A stretch of 64,000 nucleotides of DNA from Pseudomonadota bacterium (lineage in GTDB: Bacteria > Pseudomonadota > Gammaproteobacteria > Ga0077536): assembly GCA_016719885.1 (NCBI GenBank), contig JADJYF010000010.1, positions 62,001 through 126,000 on the forward strand, given 5' to 3'. The notes beneath the pieces were generated by a model that ran no database searches, was not told the DNA's origin, and saw only the letters and a list, made by a program, of their open reading frames with translations. A program made the position numbers and the translations under genes. Numbering within the stretch: position 1 is the stretch's first letter; every line of letters begins with the position of its first letter. Positions 8,988-18,212 of this stretch are shown one piece after another.

Positions 8988-10064
8988 TCAGGCGAGATCC
9001 TGGCGCGCGAGGCCATGCCGGCCATCGAGAAACTTGTCGAAATGCACATGATCCGCGGCGATGCCCAGCGCGCTCAGCAGCGGCAGGGCGGCATCGATCA
9101 TCGGCGGTGGGCCGCACAGATAGGCCTCGGTGTCGGCTGCGATCAAACTTTGCGCGGCGCTCGCGATGTGTTCGGTGACGAGCCCGCGTGCGCCTTGCCA
9201 AGCGGCATCGGCGGCGGCGTCGGACAACACCGGCACGAAGCTGAAGGCGCCGTTCCAGCGCGCGGCGATGGCATCGATGGCGTCCCGCGCGTAGAGATCG
9301 GCCTGGGTGCGCGCGCCGAACAGCAGTACACAGTTGCGCCCGACCTCGCGCGCCGTGGCACTCTCCAGCATGGCCAGCAAGGGCGCGAGGCCGCTGCCGC
9401 CGGCAATGCAGATCATGGGCGCGCGGCTGTCGCGCAGCCAGAAATTGCCGGCGGGCCCGTGGATCTTGATGGGCATATCGGCGAGATGCCCGGCGAACAG
9501 CAGTTCGGTGAACTCACCTTCGGGCACGCGGCGCACGAACAATTCGATGGTCGAATTGCCGGCCGCGGCGGGCGCCATGGCCAGCGAATAGGCACGCGCG
9601 CCGAACACCGCATCGACGGCCAGTTGCACGTACTGGCCGGCGTCGAAGCGCAGCGGCCGATCCAGCGTCAAGGTGACACGCTTGATGTCGTGCGTGAGGT
9701 CCTGGAGCGCGGTGATGCGCCCGATGAAATCGCCGGCCGGATTGAGGCGCTTCGCTTCCAGGCCCGGCACCTCCAGCACCACGTCGGTCTTGGCGCCCGC
9801 CTGGCAGGCGAGCACCACGTTGTCGCGCAGTTCCTCGGCCGACAGCACGTAGGCGAAATTGGTGATCTCGCGAATCTTGCCGGACTTGAGAAGGCACTTG
9901 CACGAACCGCAGGTGCCGACCGTGCAGCTATGGGGAAAGGCGATACCCTCCGCGAGCGCGGCCTCGAGTATGGATTGATGACGTTTGACCTCGAAGGCGA
10001 CGCCCGAAGGTTGCACCGTCACCTTGCTGACGCTCTGTCCGAACAGCGCGCTCAAAATCCCCAT
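8988..10064 (-). CDS. Ferredoxin-NAD(P) reductase component for oxygenase
   Basis: 358-residue electron-transfer protein. The N-terminal plant-type [2Fe-2S] domain shows CTVGTCGSCKC at about residues 47-57 with the fourth Cys in LACQAG. The FAD domain follows (ARAYSLAM, the RxYS flavin motif), then the NAD(P) domain with GGSGLAPLLAML and a C-terminal CGPPPMID. This is the BenC/phenol-hydroxylase reductase architecture. It probably supplies electrons to the Rieske oxygenase at 1-1407, the only class I oxygenase nearby, although the kinase genes separate them. A ribosome site GGGGGAG precedes the ATG. Divergent from the acyl-CoA ligase. Confidence 0.92.
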   Translation of the reverse strand: MGILSALFGQSVSKVTVQPSGVAFEVKRHQSILEAALAEGIAFPHSCTVGTCGSCKCLLKSGKIREITNFAYVLSAEELRDNVVLACQAGAKTDVVLEVPGLEAKRLNPAGDFIGRITALQDLTHDIKRVTLTLDRPLRFDAGQYVQLAVDAVFGARAYSLAMAPAAAGNSTIELFVRRVPEGEFTELLFAGHLADMPIKIHGPAGNFWLRDSRAPMICIAGGSGLAPLLAMLESATAREVGRNCVLLFGARTQADLYARDAIDAIAARWNGAFSFVPVLSDAAADAAWQGARGLVTEHIASAAQSLIAADTEAYLCGPPPMIDAALPLLSALGIAADHVHFDKFLDGRHGLARQDLA

Positions 10065-10199
10065 GGCCAGTCGCTCCCCCGCGATCGCCTGATTGTATTT
10101 CCAGAAGCCGGGCCAAAAGCTAACATACCGTACGCATGATTACGATTTTTTTTCGAGCCGTCGTCGGCGACGGATCTGTAAGGGGGAGAGACGGCGACA

Positions 10200-11768
10200 A
10201 TGTGGGTCTACAAGGAAATCCGGACGCTCGGCGACTACCTCGATTACTACGCCCGCCATGCGCCGACGCGCACGGCGCTGGTCTATGAAGGCCATCTGAC
10301 GAGCTACGGCGAACTCGACGAGCAGGCCCGGCGCCTCGCCCATGGCATGCGCGCGGCCGGCGTCACGAGCGGTGCGCGCGTGGTTTACCTCGGCAAGAAC
10401 TCCGATGATTTCTTCCTCGCCCTGTTCGGCACCGTCAAGGCAGGCGCCTGTTTCTGTCCGCTCAACTGGCGTTTGTCGCCACCGGAGCTGTGCCGCGTGC
10501 TGGCCGATTCGGAAGCCTCGTTCGCGTTCGTCGAACCGGAATTCGCGACGCTGTGGGCGAGCATGGTCGAAGCGACCAATCTCGACATCACTGTCCAGGA
10601 AGTCGATCGCGCACGCGGCGCGGACGATCCGCTGCGTCGCTGGCTGGGCGGTTTCGACAGCGCGCCGCTGCCGGCGGTGGCCATGGAAGCCGGCGCCATA
10701 CAGCTCTACACCTCGGGCACCACGGGTGATCCCAAGGGCGTGGTGCTCACCCACGACAACTTCAATCACATGCGCCTGTGCGAGCATTTCGAAGCGGCCT
10801 TCGAATGGAAGCCGGAAGACCGCTTCCTGGTCGCGCTGCCGAACTTCCACCTGCTCGCCATCGGCCTGTCGCTGCAGTCGATGTACAACGGCATGGCGGT
10901 GGTGATCGACAGGCAGTTCGAGCCGGGCGCCGCCCTTGAGTCGATTTCCACGCAGAGGCCGACCATCACCGCGTTCGCGCCGGCCATGATCCAGATGCTG
11001 CTCGATCACCCGCAGGCGGCGCAGGCCGATTTCTCGTCGCTGCGTCTCGTGATGTATGCCGGCTCGCCGATTTCGCTCGGGCTCATCAAGCGCGCCATCG
11101 TCGCCATGCCCTGCCGCTTCATGCAGTTCTACGGCGCGACCGAGACCTCCGGCGCCGTCACGCTGCTGCGTCCGGCGGAGCACAACCTCGAACGCGAGGA
11201 CAAGCTCAAGGCCTGCGGCAAACCGCTGCCGCTGATTGAACTGCGTATCGTCGACGAGCACGGGCAGGATGTGGCCGACGGCCAACCGGGCGAGCTATGG
11301 ATCCGTTCTCCCTCCCTCGCCAGCGGTTACTGGAAGAAGCCGGAAATCACCGCGTCGGTGTTCGAGCAGGGCTGGTATCACAGCGGCGATATCGCGATCC
11401 GCGACGAGGAAGGGCTTTACTACATTCACGATCGCCTGAAGGACATGATCGTGTCGGGTGGCGAGAACATTTATTCGACCGAAATAGAATCGGTGCTCTC
11501 GACCCACGCCGCGGTGGCGGTCGCCGCCGTCATCGGCGTGCCCGATGCGCGCTGGGGCGAAGCGGTGAAAGCCTGCGTGGTGGTCAAGCCCGGCATGAGC
11601 GTCAGCGCCGATGAACTCATCGACTACTGCCGGCCGCGCCTGGCCGGCTACAAGCTGCCGAAGAGCATCGATTTCCACGCCTCGTTTCCCATGACCGGCA
11701 GCGGCAAGATTGCCAAGAAGGAGTTGCGCGAACCGTACTGGGCCGGCCAGGATCGCGGCGTCGGTTGA
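10200..11768 (+). CDS. AMP-dependent acyl-CoA synthetase/ligase
   Basis: 522 residues, ANL superfamily. The P-loop is YTSGTTGDPKG at about residues 177-187, the core motif is FYGATETSG at about 315, and the hinge and C-terminal motifs are SGDIAIRDEEG and DRLKDMIVSGGENIYSTEIE; the catalytic Lys near the end is in GSGKIAKKELR. It activates a carboxylic acid to its CoA ester. In context it is the likely entry enzyme for the alicyclic-acid CoA pathway at 13197-21791 (AliA-like role) or for the kinase pathway; this is inference. GGGGGAGAG precedes the ATG, and it is divergent from the reductase gene. Confidence 0.92.
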   Translation: MWVYKEIRTLGDYLDYYARHAPTRTALVYEGHLTSYGELDEQARRLAHGMRAAGVTSGARVVYLGKNSDDFFLALFGTVKAGACFCPLNWRLSPPELCRVLADSEASFAFVEPEFATLWASMVEATNLDITVQEVDRARGADDPLRRWLGGFDSAPLPAVAMEAGAIQLYTSGTTGDPKGVVLTHDNFNHMRLCEHFEAAFEWKPEDRFLVALPNFHLLAIGLSLQSMYNGMAVVIDRQFEPGAALESISTQRPTITAFAPAMIQMLLDHPQAAQADFSSLRLVMYAGSPISLGLIKRAIVAMPCRFMQFYGATETSGAVTLLRPAEHNLEREDKLKACGKPLPLIELRIVDEHGQDVADGQPGELWIRSPSLASGYWKKPEITASVFEQGWYHSGDIAIRDEEGLYYIHDRLKDMIVSGGENIYSTEIESVLSTHAAVAVAAVIGVPDARWGEAVKACVVVKPGMSVSADELIDYCRPRLAGYKLPKSIDFHASFPMTGSGKIAKKELREPYWAGQDRGVG

Positions 11769-11791
11769 ACATCATCCACGAGGGCGGCGAC

Positions 11792-12163
11792 ATGAGCGAG
11801 ACGCACGATACCCAGGCGCTGGTCGAGCGCTGGGCGCGCTATTACAACGATGACGCGACGCGCATGGTGCAGGAATGCTACGCCGCGGACTGCAAGGTCT
11901 ACCCCATGGGGCTAGGCGTCATCGAAGGCCGCAAAGGGCTGCAGAAAGTGGAAGACGCGGTGCTCGCCAAGGCGCCTCGGCGTCGCCTGGAAGTGCTGCG
12001 CACCCATATCGCGGGGGACACCGTGTGTGTCGAGTGTGAACTCAAGGACGCCGATCGCGGCGCCGACTGGTCGGTGCCCTTCGTCGCGGTGCTGACCATT
12101 CGCGACGGTGAAGTGATCACCGACCGCACCTATGCCGACTGGAGCCGCTGGCCGGGCCTGTGA
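11792..12163 (+). CDS. SnoaL-like / NTF2-fold protein
   Basis: 123 residues. The sequence has the helix-strand cone fold pattern of nuclear-transport-factor-2/SnoaL-like proteins: VERWARYYNDDATRM, then VYPMGLGVIEGRKG, and a C-terminal strand pair ending TYADWSRWPG. The ATG at 11792 has GAGGGCGG upstream; an earlier TTG at 11765 overlaps the ligase stop. It is co-transcribed with the acyl-CoA ligase. Members are isomerases, dehydratases or ligand-binding proteins; no decisive catalytic residue is recognisable. Confidence 0.75.
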   Translation: MSETHDTQALVERWARYYNDDATRMVQECYAADCKVYPMGLGVIEGRKGLQKVEDAVLAKAPRRRLEVLRTHIAGDTVCVECELKDADRGADWSVPFVAVLTIRDGEVITDRTYADWSRWPGL

Positions 12164-12197
12164 ACCGTGGGTGCGCGTTCACGCGCACCTTCATCCG

Positions 12198-13041
12198 CTA
12201 GAACAGCACCGGCAGCGTCAGATGCTCGCGGTAGATGAAATCGCGATGCGCGCTCAAGGCCGCGGTCATGTGCAGTTCGATGTCCGGATCGGCATTGCGA
12301 TAGGCCGGTCGATAGCTGCTTGCCATCGGGCATAGCGCCGGCGGCAGGGGATCGAGCAGCGCGTAGAAGCAGGCCGCGTAGATGTCGAGCGCCGACAGGC
12401 TGTCGCCAACGAAATATTCAGTGCCGCGCGCGCGGCTGATGGCGAGTTCGGCATCGAGCTTGACCAGGATCTCGATCATGCGCGCCTTGGCGGCCTGCCC
12501 CGCCGCCGGGGTGTAAAGATATTTCTCGCCCAGCGTCTTGCCAGAACGCGTAGTCGGCGCTGCCGGGTTCGGCATTGGCCAACGCCTGGCCGACCAGGAT
12601 CAGCCGCTTGCTCCAGCCGAGACCGTTCTCGCCGGCGATTTCATTGATGAGGCCGAACATGCGCACGCGCGCCTCGAAGTCCGTGGGGACGAGGCGCGGC
12701 GCGGGCGCCAGTCGCTCGGCGAGGTTCAACTGGTCTATCCAACTCGAGCGCGGGCGTTCGTCCTCCCAGATGGCCACCGGTGCGCTGGACTGCGCGGTCC
12801 AGGCTATCAACTCGCTGTGGCTGCCGTCGGCGCCGAAGCTGGTTTCCGAGGCGCCCTCGTTTGAACAGCGCACCGGCACATAGGGGATGCCCTTGACGTC
12901 GAACAGGGATTTGCACGATTCGCGCCACGGACCGGGAATGGTGTAGGCGCCCAGGATCAGTCGCAGGCCGCCGAGCTTGCGCGCCTCGGCTATGGATACG
13001 TACTCGAGCTTGATGTCTTCGAAACCGATGTCGGTCGTCAT
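12198..13041 (-). pseudogene. Glutathione S-transferase-like protein, frameshifted
   Basis: From the ATG at 13041 (AGGGG ribosome site) the frame reads a thioredoxin-like N-domain (LRLILGAYTIPGPWRESCK, GIPYVPV) and part of a helical C-domain up to DYAFW, then shifts. The rest (KTLGEKYLYTPAAG to the stop at 12198) is in another frame. The total is 3n+1 bases, and removing one base at about 12540-12541 restores one protein of about 280 residues. The enzyme would conjugate or isomerise electrophilic intermediates with glutathione. Either a genuine pseudogene or a one-base sequence error; the other two frameshifts here make error plausible. Convergent with the SnoaL-like gene. Confidence 0.75.
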
Positions 13042-13127
13042 GGCACGATCCCCTCTCTCGCCGCTGCGTGAGAGGAGGATTGCACAAACGCGGCGAAAGA
13101 AAAACGCTGCGGAATGGAGGTATGAAT

Positions 13128-13181
13128 GTGCGAATGAATTCGCACCTACAAGGAGTCCTGTAGGTGCGATTTCAATCGCAC
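13128..13181. repeat. REP-like inverted pair (GTGCGAAT...ATTCGCAC family)
   Basis: Two copies of a palindromic unit face each other. The first, 13128-13149, contains GTGCGAATGAATTCGCAC; the second, 13160-13181, contains GTGCGATTTCAATCGCAC, with AGGAGTCCT between them. Both units end in CCTAC/GTAGG on the inner side. The same family occurs as inverted pairs at 28817-28887 and 52123-52204, always between genes. This is the arrangement of REP doublets in gammaproteobacteria. Confidence 0.85.
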
Positions 13182-13196
13182 ATTGATCGGGCGCTG

Positions 13197-13994
13197 CTAA
13201 CGATAGAACTTCATGAAGTCCGGTTCGCGCTTCTCGTTCAGGGCCTTCACGCCTTCCTGCGACTCCTCGGTGTAGTAGTAAAGACGCAGCGCCTGCATGG
13301 CGAGCTGGCCCATGCCGCGGATGGACTCGGTGTCGGCGTTGAAGCTCTTCTTGGCGAGCGCGATGGCGGTCGGGCTGCGCTTGTTGAGTTCCTCGCACCA
13401 GCGCATCACTTCGTCATCGAGTTCGGCGTCGGGCACCACGGCGTTGATGAGGCCCATGTCCAGCGCTTCCTTGGCGGTGTAACGCTTGCACATGTACCAG
13501 ATCTCGCGCGCCTTCTTCTCACCCACCACGCGTGCGAGGTAGGCGGTGCCGAAGCCGGGATCGACCGAGCCCATCTTGGGGCCGACCTGGCCGAAGATGG
13601 CGTTGTCGGACGCGATGGTCATGTCGCACAGCGTGCAGAACACGTTGCCGCCGCCGATGGCGTAGCCGCGCACCTTGGCGATGACCGGCTTCGGGATGTC
13701 ACGGATCACCGAGTGCAGTTCTTCGACCGGCATGCCGACCGCGCCGCGCGCATCGTTGTTGCCGTACTGGCCACCGCTGTGGTCGGACTGGTCGCCGCCG
13801 GTGCAGAAGGCCTTGCCGCCGGCGCCGGTGAACACCACCGAGCCGATGTCGCGATCCCAGCCCGCCATCTGGAAGGCGTCCAGCAGCTCGACGACGGTGC
13901 GCGGGCGAAAGGCGTTGTATTTCTGCGGGCGATTGATGGTGATGATGGCGGTACGGCCCACCTTCTCGTAAAGAACGTCTTCGTAATTGCTCAT
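13197..13994 (-). CDS. badI: 2-ketocyclohexanecarboxyl-CoA hydrolase (BadI-like)
   Basis: 265-residue crotonase-fold protein. It matches my recollection of Rhodopseudomonas palustris BadI closely: NRPQKYNAFRPRT, FCTGGDQSDH, IGGGNVFCTLCDMTI and a long conserved stretch that includes FGQVGPKMGSVDPGFG and EIWYMCKRY. BadI hydrolyses the ring of 2-ketocyclohexane-1-carboxyl-CoA to pimeloyl-CoA. It is last in an operon with a BadH-like dehydrogenase and acyl-CoA dehydrogenases, which supports ring opening of an alicyclic CoA ester. MenB-type naphthoyl-CoA synthase is the nearest alternative, but the context contains no menaquinone genes. Confidence 0.88.
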   Translation of the reverse strand: MSNYEDVLYEKVGRTAIITINRPQKYNAFRPRTVVELLDAFQMAGWDRDIGSVVFTGAGGKAFCTGGDQSDHSGGQYGNNDARGAVGMPVEELHSVIRDIPKPVIAKVRGYAIGGGNVFCTLCDMTIASDNAIFGQVGPKMGSVDPGFGTAYLARVVGEKKAREIWYMCKRYTAKEALDMGLINAVVPDAELDDEVMRWCEELNKRSPTAIALAKKSFNADTESIRGMGQLAMQALRLYYYTEESQEGVKALNEKREPDFMKFYR

Positions 13995-14024
13995 GGGACT
14001 CTCCTCATTTGCTGGCTGTAATTG

Positions 14025-14819
14025 TCAACCGATCATCGAATAGCCGCCGCTCACGCTCAGCACCTGGCCGGTGATGTGGCCGGCGGCTTCGGAAGCGAGA
14101 AACACCACGGCATTGGCGACGTCTTCGGGGCGACCGATCTTCTTCAAGGGCAGGCTCTTGGCGATCTGGGCGAGCTGGTCGGGGGTGAACATGCTGTCCT
14201 TGTTGACCCACATGCTGTTGGCGCCGACTTCCGAGGTCTCGGCCGGAATGGTCACGCCCGGGCACACCACATTGCAGCGTATGCCGTTGCGGCCGTTTTC
14301 CTTGGCGATGGTCTTCATGAAGCTGTTGACGCCGGCCTTCATGCCGCCGTAAACCGCCTCGCGCGGTTCGCCCTGGCGGCTGGCATCGGAGCTGATCGAC
14401 ACGATGGCGCCCTTGTTCTGCGGCGCCATGATCGCGAGCGCGGTGTGGGTGCAGTTCAACATGCCGACAAAATTGACCTGGATGATCTTGGCCCACAGGT
14501 CGGGTGTGGTCTGGGTGAAGAACATGAGCTTGTCCCAACCGACGTTGTTGACCAGCACATCGACCGCGCCGAAGGCATCGGTGGTGCGTTTGAACATGGC
14601 CTGCACCTGTTCGAGGGACGTGACATCGCACTGCACGACCTCGACCGCGGCGGCGCCGGCCTTGCGCGCCTCGTCGGCCACCGCGTTGGCCTGCGCGGTA
14701 TCGATGTCGCCGATGGTGATCCTGGCGCCTTCGCGCGCGAAGCCGAGCACGATCGCGCGGCCGATGTTCGAGCCACCGCCGGTAACGATGACGGCCTTGT
14801 TCTTGAGTCCGAGATCCAT
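14025..14819 (-). CDS. badH: 2-hydroxycyclohexanecarboxyl-CoA dehydrogenase (BadH-like SDR)
   Basis: 264-residue classical SDR: TGGGSNIG cofactor loop, DIDTA after the second strand (NAD type), NNVGWD, Ser in ISSDASRQG, Tyr-Lys in VYGGMKAG and a C-terminal HITGQVLSVSGG. The NNxGWD, SSDAxR and GQVLSVSGG segments are shared with BadH of R. palustris, which oxidises 2-hydroxycyclohexane-1-carboxyl-CoA to the 2-keto ester, the BadI substrate. It lies 30 bases upstream of the BadI-like gene, so consecutive steps are encoded together. A related ring-substituted substrate is possible. Confidence 0.83.
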   Translation of the reverse strand: MDLGLKNKAVIVTGGGSNIGRAIVLGFAREGARITIGDIDTAQANAVADEARKAGAAAVEVVQCDVTSLEQVQAMFKRTTDAFGAVDVLVNNVGWDKLMFFTQTTPDLWAKIIQVNFVGMLNCTHTALAIMAPQNKGAIVSISSDASRQGEPREAVYGGMKAGVNSFMKTIAKENGRNGIRCNVVCPGVTIPAETSEVGANSMWVNKDSMFTPDQLAQIAKSLPLKKIGRPEDVANAVVFLASEAAGHITGQVLSVSGGYSMIG

Positions 14820-14851
14820 GAAAACGCTCCTCGTCGAATGCTAGTGTGATG

Positions 14852-15793
14852 TCAGCGCAGGCCGAAAGCGACACGCGCCGCCTGGTATTCGGAAATCAAT
14901 CGTGCCACACGCAGGCCCGCCGGCACGATATCCGTGACGGCGCCGACGCCGTGGCCGCAGCCCCAGATGTCGCGCCAGGTCTTGTGCGAATCGCCGCTGG
15001 GGCTGACGTTGGTGGCGTGCTCGGGGTCGCGCCGCAGCGCCCGCGGGTCGAGCCCGGCGCGAACGATGGATCCGGCCAGGAAATTGGCCGGCACGCCGCT
15101 GAAATAATCGGTGGTGACGATGTCGGCGCTGCGCGCGCCGGTCACCATGGTCTTGTAATCAATCGCCGCGTTGGCTTCCTCGGTGGCGATGAACGGTGTG
15201 CCGATATAGGCCAGATCCGCGCCCGCCGCCAGCGCGGCCAGCACGCTGCGACCGGTGGCGATGGCGCCGGACAGCGCCAGCGGCCCATCCCACCAGCCAC
15301 GGATCTCTTCCACCAGCGCGAACGGCGAAACATTGCCGGTGTGGCCGCCCGCGCCCGCCGCCACCGCGATCAGGCCGTCGCAGCCGTTGTCGATGGCCTT
15401 GCGCGCATGGCGGTCGGAGATCACATCGTTGAACACCAGGCCGCCATAGGCGTGCACGGCATCGACGATGTCGCGGTCCGCCGACAGGCTGATGATGACG
15501 ATGGGCACGCGGTGCTTGACGATGATCTCGGTGTCGCGCGCCAGGCGATCGTTGCTGCGGTGAGCAATCTGGTTGATGGCGAACGGTGCCATCGCGCCAT
15601 CGGCGCTGAGCGCGCTCGTGATCTCGCCCAGCCACGCATCGAGCTGCACGTCGGTGCGAGCATTCAGCGCCGGCATCGAGCCGACGATGCCGGCCCGGCA
15701 TTGCGCCACCACCAGCGCCGGCGTCGAGACGATGAACATCGGCGCCGCCATGATCGGCGCGCGCAGCGTGGCAAGGAGCGTGGGCAGCGACAT
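14852..15793 (-). CDS. Nitronate-monooxygenase-type FMN protein
   Basis: 313 residues, TIM-barrel FMN protein of the 2-nitropropane-dioxygenase family: APIMAAPMF at the N-terminus, VAAGAGGHTGNVS carrying the conserved His at about residue 180, then ALSGAIATG and AYIGTPFIATEE for phosphate binding. Free-standing members oxidise nitronates. In CoA pathways homologues such as IpdC of steroid ring degradation act on CoA thioesters of cyclic acids. Its position between the two acyl-CoA dehydrogenases and the BadH/BadI pair favours the second role, which is inference. No nitro-compound genes are seen nearby. Confidence 0.88.
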   Translation of the reverse strand: MSLPTLLATLRAPIMAAPMFIVSTPALVVAQCRAGIVGSMPALNARTDVQLDAWLGEITSALSADGAMAPFAINQIAHRSNDRLARDTEIIVKHRVPIVIISLSADRDIVDAVHAYGGLVFNDVISDRHARKAIDNGCDGLIAVAAGAGGHTGNVSPFALVEEIRGWWDGPLALSGAIATGRSVLAALAAGADLAYIGTPFIATEEANAAIDYKTMVTGARSADIVTTDYFSGVPANFLAGSIVRAGLDPRALRRDPEHATNVSPSGDSHKTWRDIWGCGHGVGAVTDIVPAGLRVARLISEYQAARVAFGLR

Positions 15794-15808
15794 GACGGTC
15801 TCGGCGAC

Positions 15809-16945
15809 TCAGATGGCGCGGCTGATCAGTTCTTTCATGATCTCGGACGAGCCACCGTAGATGCGCTGGATGCGGGTGTCCTTCCAGAGCCGGGCAATCT
15901 CGTATTCGTTCATGTAGCCATAGCCGCCGAACAGCTGCACGCAGGCATCGGTCACCGTCGAGCGCAGCTCGGTGTGAAAGAGCTTGGCCGAGGCCGCCTG
16001 GTCGGTGGTGAGCTTGCGCGCCACCAGCGCGGCCATGCAGGCATCGAGGTGCGCCCAGCCAACCTGCAGTTGGGTACGCAGATCGGCCAGCACGAAGCGC
16101 GTGTTCTGGAATTCCATCAGCGCATGGCCGAAGGCCTGGCGCTGCTTGACGTAGTCGACGGTCAGATCGTAGGCGCGTTGCGCGGCCGAATGCGCGGTCA
16201 CGGCAATCGACATGCGCTCCTGCGGCAGCTCCTGCATCATGTACACGAAGCCCTGGTTCTCGGCGCCCAGCAGGTAATGGGCCGGCACCGTGAGATCGTC
16301 GAAGAAGATCTCGGCGACGTCGGACGAGGCCTGGCCGACCTTGTCGAGCTTGCGCCCGACCTTGAAGCCGGGCCGGTCGGTTTCGCAGAAGAACAGCGAG
16401 ATGCCCTTGGCGCCCGGCTCGGCGCCGGTACGCGCGGCGATGATGGCGATGTCCGCCGTCACGCCATTGGTGATGAAGGTCTTGGCGCCATTGATGCGGT
16501 AGTGGTCGCCTTCGCGCAGCGCGGTGCTGCGGATGGCTTTCAGATCGCTGCCGCCGCCCGGCTCGGTCATGCAGATGCAGGCGATGGCGCTGCCATCGAC
16601 CATGCGCGGGATCCAGGCCTGGCGCACATCGTCGTGGGCATATTTCAAGAGGTAGTGCGCAACGATGTCCGAATGCACGCCGAACGCCGGCGTCGCCGAG
16701 CCGGTGTAGGACGTTTCTTCCAGCACGATGGCATTGGCGCGAAAGTCGAGACCGGCGCCGCCATAGGCTTCCGGCATGTCGGGACACAACACGCCCTGCT
16801 CGCCGCAGGCGCGCCAGAAGGACTTGTCGACCTGGCCCTGCGCTTCCCAGCGCGGAATGTTGGGCGTCAGCTCGGCGGCGAAGAAACGCCGCACCGCGTC
16901 GCGGAACTGGTGGTGCTCGTCGTCGAAGATGGTGCGCGCCAGCAT
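15809..16945 (-). CDS. Acyl-CoA dehydrogenase
   Basis: 378 residues, normal length. Signatures: CMTEPGGGSDL (FAD/CoA region), ITNGVTADI, FGGYGYMNEY and a C-terminal IYGGSSEIMKELI. Glu in PQERMSI lies at the position of the catalytic base in isovaleryl- and long-chain-type enzymes; the SCAD-type C-terminal Glu is absent, as usual for this subgroup. It desaturates a CoA ester at alpha-beta and passes electrons to ETF. Second gene of the operon reading from 18124 to 13197; an AliB-like role on cyclohexanecarboxyl-CoA is possible but not proven. Confidence 0.93.
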   Translation of the reverse strand: MLARTIFDDEHHQFRDAVRRFFAAELTPNIPRWEAQGQVDKSFWRACGEQGVLCPDMPEAYGGAGLDFRANAIVLEETSYTGSATPAFGVHSDIVAHYLLKYAHDDVRQAWIPRMVDGSAIACICMTEPGGGSDLKAIRSTALREGDHYRINGAKTFITNGVTADIAIIAARTGAEPGAKGISLFFCETDRPGFKVGRKLDKVGQASSDVAEIFFDDLTVPAHYLLGAENQGFVYMMQELPQERMSIAVTAHSAAQRAYDLTVDYVKQRQAFGHALMEFQNTRFVLADLRTQLQVGWAHLDACMAALVARKLTTDQAASAKLFHTELRSTVTDACVQLFGGYGYMNEYEIARLWKDTRIQRIYGGSSEIMKELISRAI

Positions 16946-16957
16946 GTCCTTAATCTC

Positions 16958-18124
16958 TCAGTAGCTCTTCGGCAGGTCCAGGACCTTTTCGGCGATGAAG
17001 CACTTGATCAATTGCTCGGTGACCGGCGCGATGCGCGTGATGGTCACTTCGCGCAGCAGCCTTTCGACGTGGTATTCGCGTGCGTAGCCGAAACCGCCGT
17101 GGGTCATCACCGCCTGCAGGCAGGCCTCATGACCGGCCTTGGCGCCGAGAAACTTGGCGGCATTGGCCTCGGCGCCGCAGGGCCGGCCGTTGTCGTACAG
17201 CCACGCCGCCTTCATGGCGATGGTGTAGGCCGCTTCGAGATTCATCCAGTTCTCGGCGAGCGGGTGCTGTATGCCCTGGTTCATGCCGATGGGCCGATCG
17301 AAGACCACGCGCTCCTGCGCGTAGCGGGTGGCGCGGCGCAGGGCATCCTGGCCGACACCGATGGCCTCGATGGCGATCAGCACGCGCTCGGGATTCAAGC
17401 TGTGCAGGATGTAACCGAAGCCCTTGCCCTCTTGACCGATCAGGTCCTCATCGGGAATGAACAGGTTGTCGATGAACACCGCGTTCGAATCGACCGCCTT
17501 GCGGCCCATCTTCGGAATGCGCTTGATTTCCATCTTGCTGCGGTCGACATCGGTGTAGAACACGCTGATGCCATCGGTCGGGCGCTTGCAATCCTCGAGA
17601 CGCGTGGTGCGCGCCAGCAGCATGATCTTGCTTGCCACCTGGCCGGTGGAGGTCCACACCTTCTGGCCATTGACGAGGTAGCCGCCGTCGACCTTCTTGG
17701 CGAAGGTCTTGATATGGGTGGTGTTGAGACCGGCATCCGGTTCGGTGACGCCGAAGCAGCATTTGTCCTGCCCCGCCACCAGCCGCGGCACCCAGCGCCG
17801 CTTCTGTTCGTCGGTACCGAACACCACGATGGGGTGCGGCCCGAACAGGTTGATATGCACGGTCGACGCCGCGGCGATACCACCGCCGTTGCTCACCACC
17901 TCGTGCATCATGAGCGCGGCTTCGGTCACGCCGAGGCCGGCGCCACCGTAGGCTTCCGGCATGGTGATGCCGAGCCAGCCGGCCTCGGCCATGGCGGCGT
18001 GGAAGGCATGCGGGAATTCGCCATCGTCATCGCGTTCGAGCCAGTAGTCGGCATCGAACTTGTGCACCACCGCACGCACCGCCTGCTGGATTGCACGTTG
18101 CTCTTCGGTCAAATCGAAATCCAC
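16958..18124 (-). CDS. Acyl-CoA dehydrogenase
   Basis: 388 residues, first gene of the minus-strand alicyclic operon. It has CFGVTEPDAGLNTT, VWTSTGQVASKI, ARYAQERVVF-type helix (ATRYAQERVVFDRPIG), HGGFGYAREYHVERL and a C-terminus ending LDLPKSY. NPERVLIAIEAIG contains the Glu expected for the isovaleryl/long-chain catalytic position. It is of a different subgroup from the neighbour at 15809, so the operon may carry two successive desaturations, ring and side chain or ring and pimeloyl-CoA. A near-consensus promoter lies about 110 bases upstream. Confidence 0.93.
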   Translation of the reverse strand: MDFDLTEEQRAIQQAVRAVVHKFDADYWLERDDDGEFPHAFHAAMAEAGWLGITMPEAYGGAGLGVTEAALMMHEVVSNGGGIAAASTVHINLFGPHPIVVFGTDEQKRRWVPRLVAGQDKCCFGVTEPDAGLNTTHIKTFAKKVDGGYLVNGQKVWTSTGQVASKIMLLARTTRLEDCKRPTDGISVFYTDVDRSKMEIKRIPKMGRKAVDSNAVFIDNLFIPDEDLIGQEGKGFGYILHSLNPERVLIAIEAIGVGQDALRRATRYAQERVVFDRPIGMNQGIQHPLAENWMNLEAAYTIAMKAAWLYDNGRPCGAEANAAKFLGAKAGHEACLQAVMTHGGFGYAREYHVERLLREVTITRIAPVTEQLIKCFIAEKVLDLPKSY

Positions 18125-18212
18125 GACAGTCTCCTTCAGTGATGGCTGGCGAACATGACACGGGCAAGCCTCGGCACGCGAGCGTGTCGACAGCGTGCGA
18201 GCGCGCGATGGC

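Noticed and set aside
13197..18124. Steroid C/D-ring (HIP) degradation operon
   Set aside because: NMO-type protein, SDR and crotonase recall IpdC/IpdF/EchA20, but the crotonase matches BadI much better, and ring-hydrolase IpdAB and kst-type genes are absent.
14846..18142. 1,098-codon open frame opposite the acyl-CoA dehydrogenase operon, and a 776-codon one at 18271-20601
   Set aside because: Antisense shadows of well-conserved genes. High GC suppresses stop codons, and the translations are His/Arg/Asp/Gly-rich with no domain.
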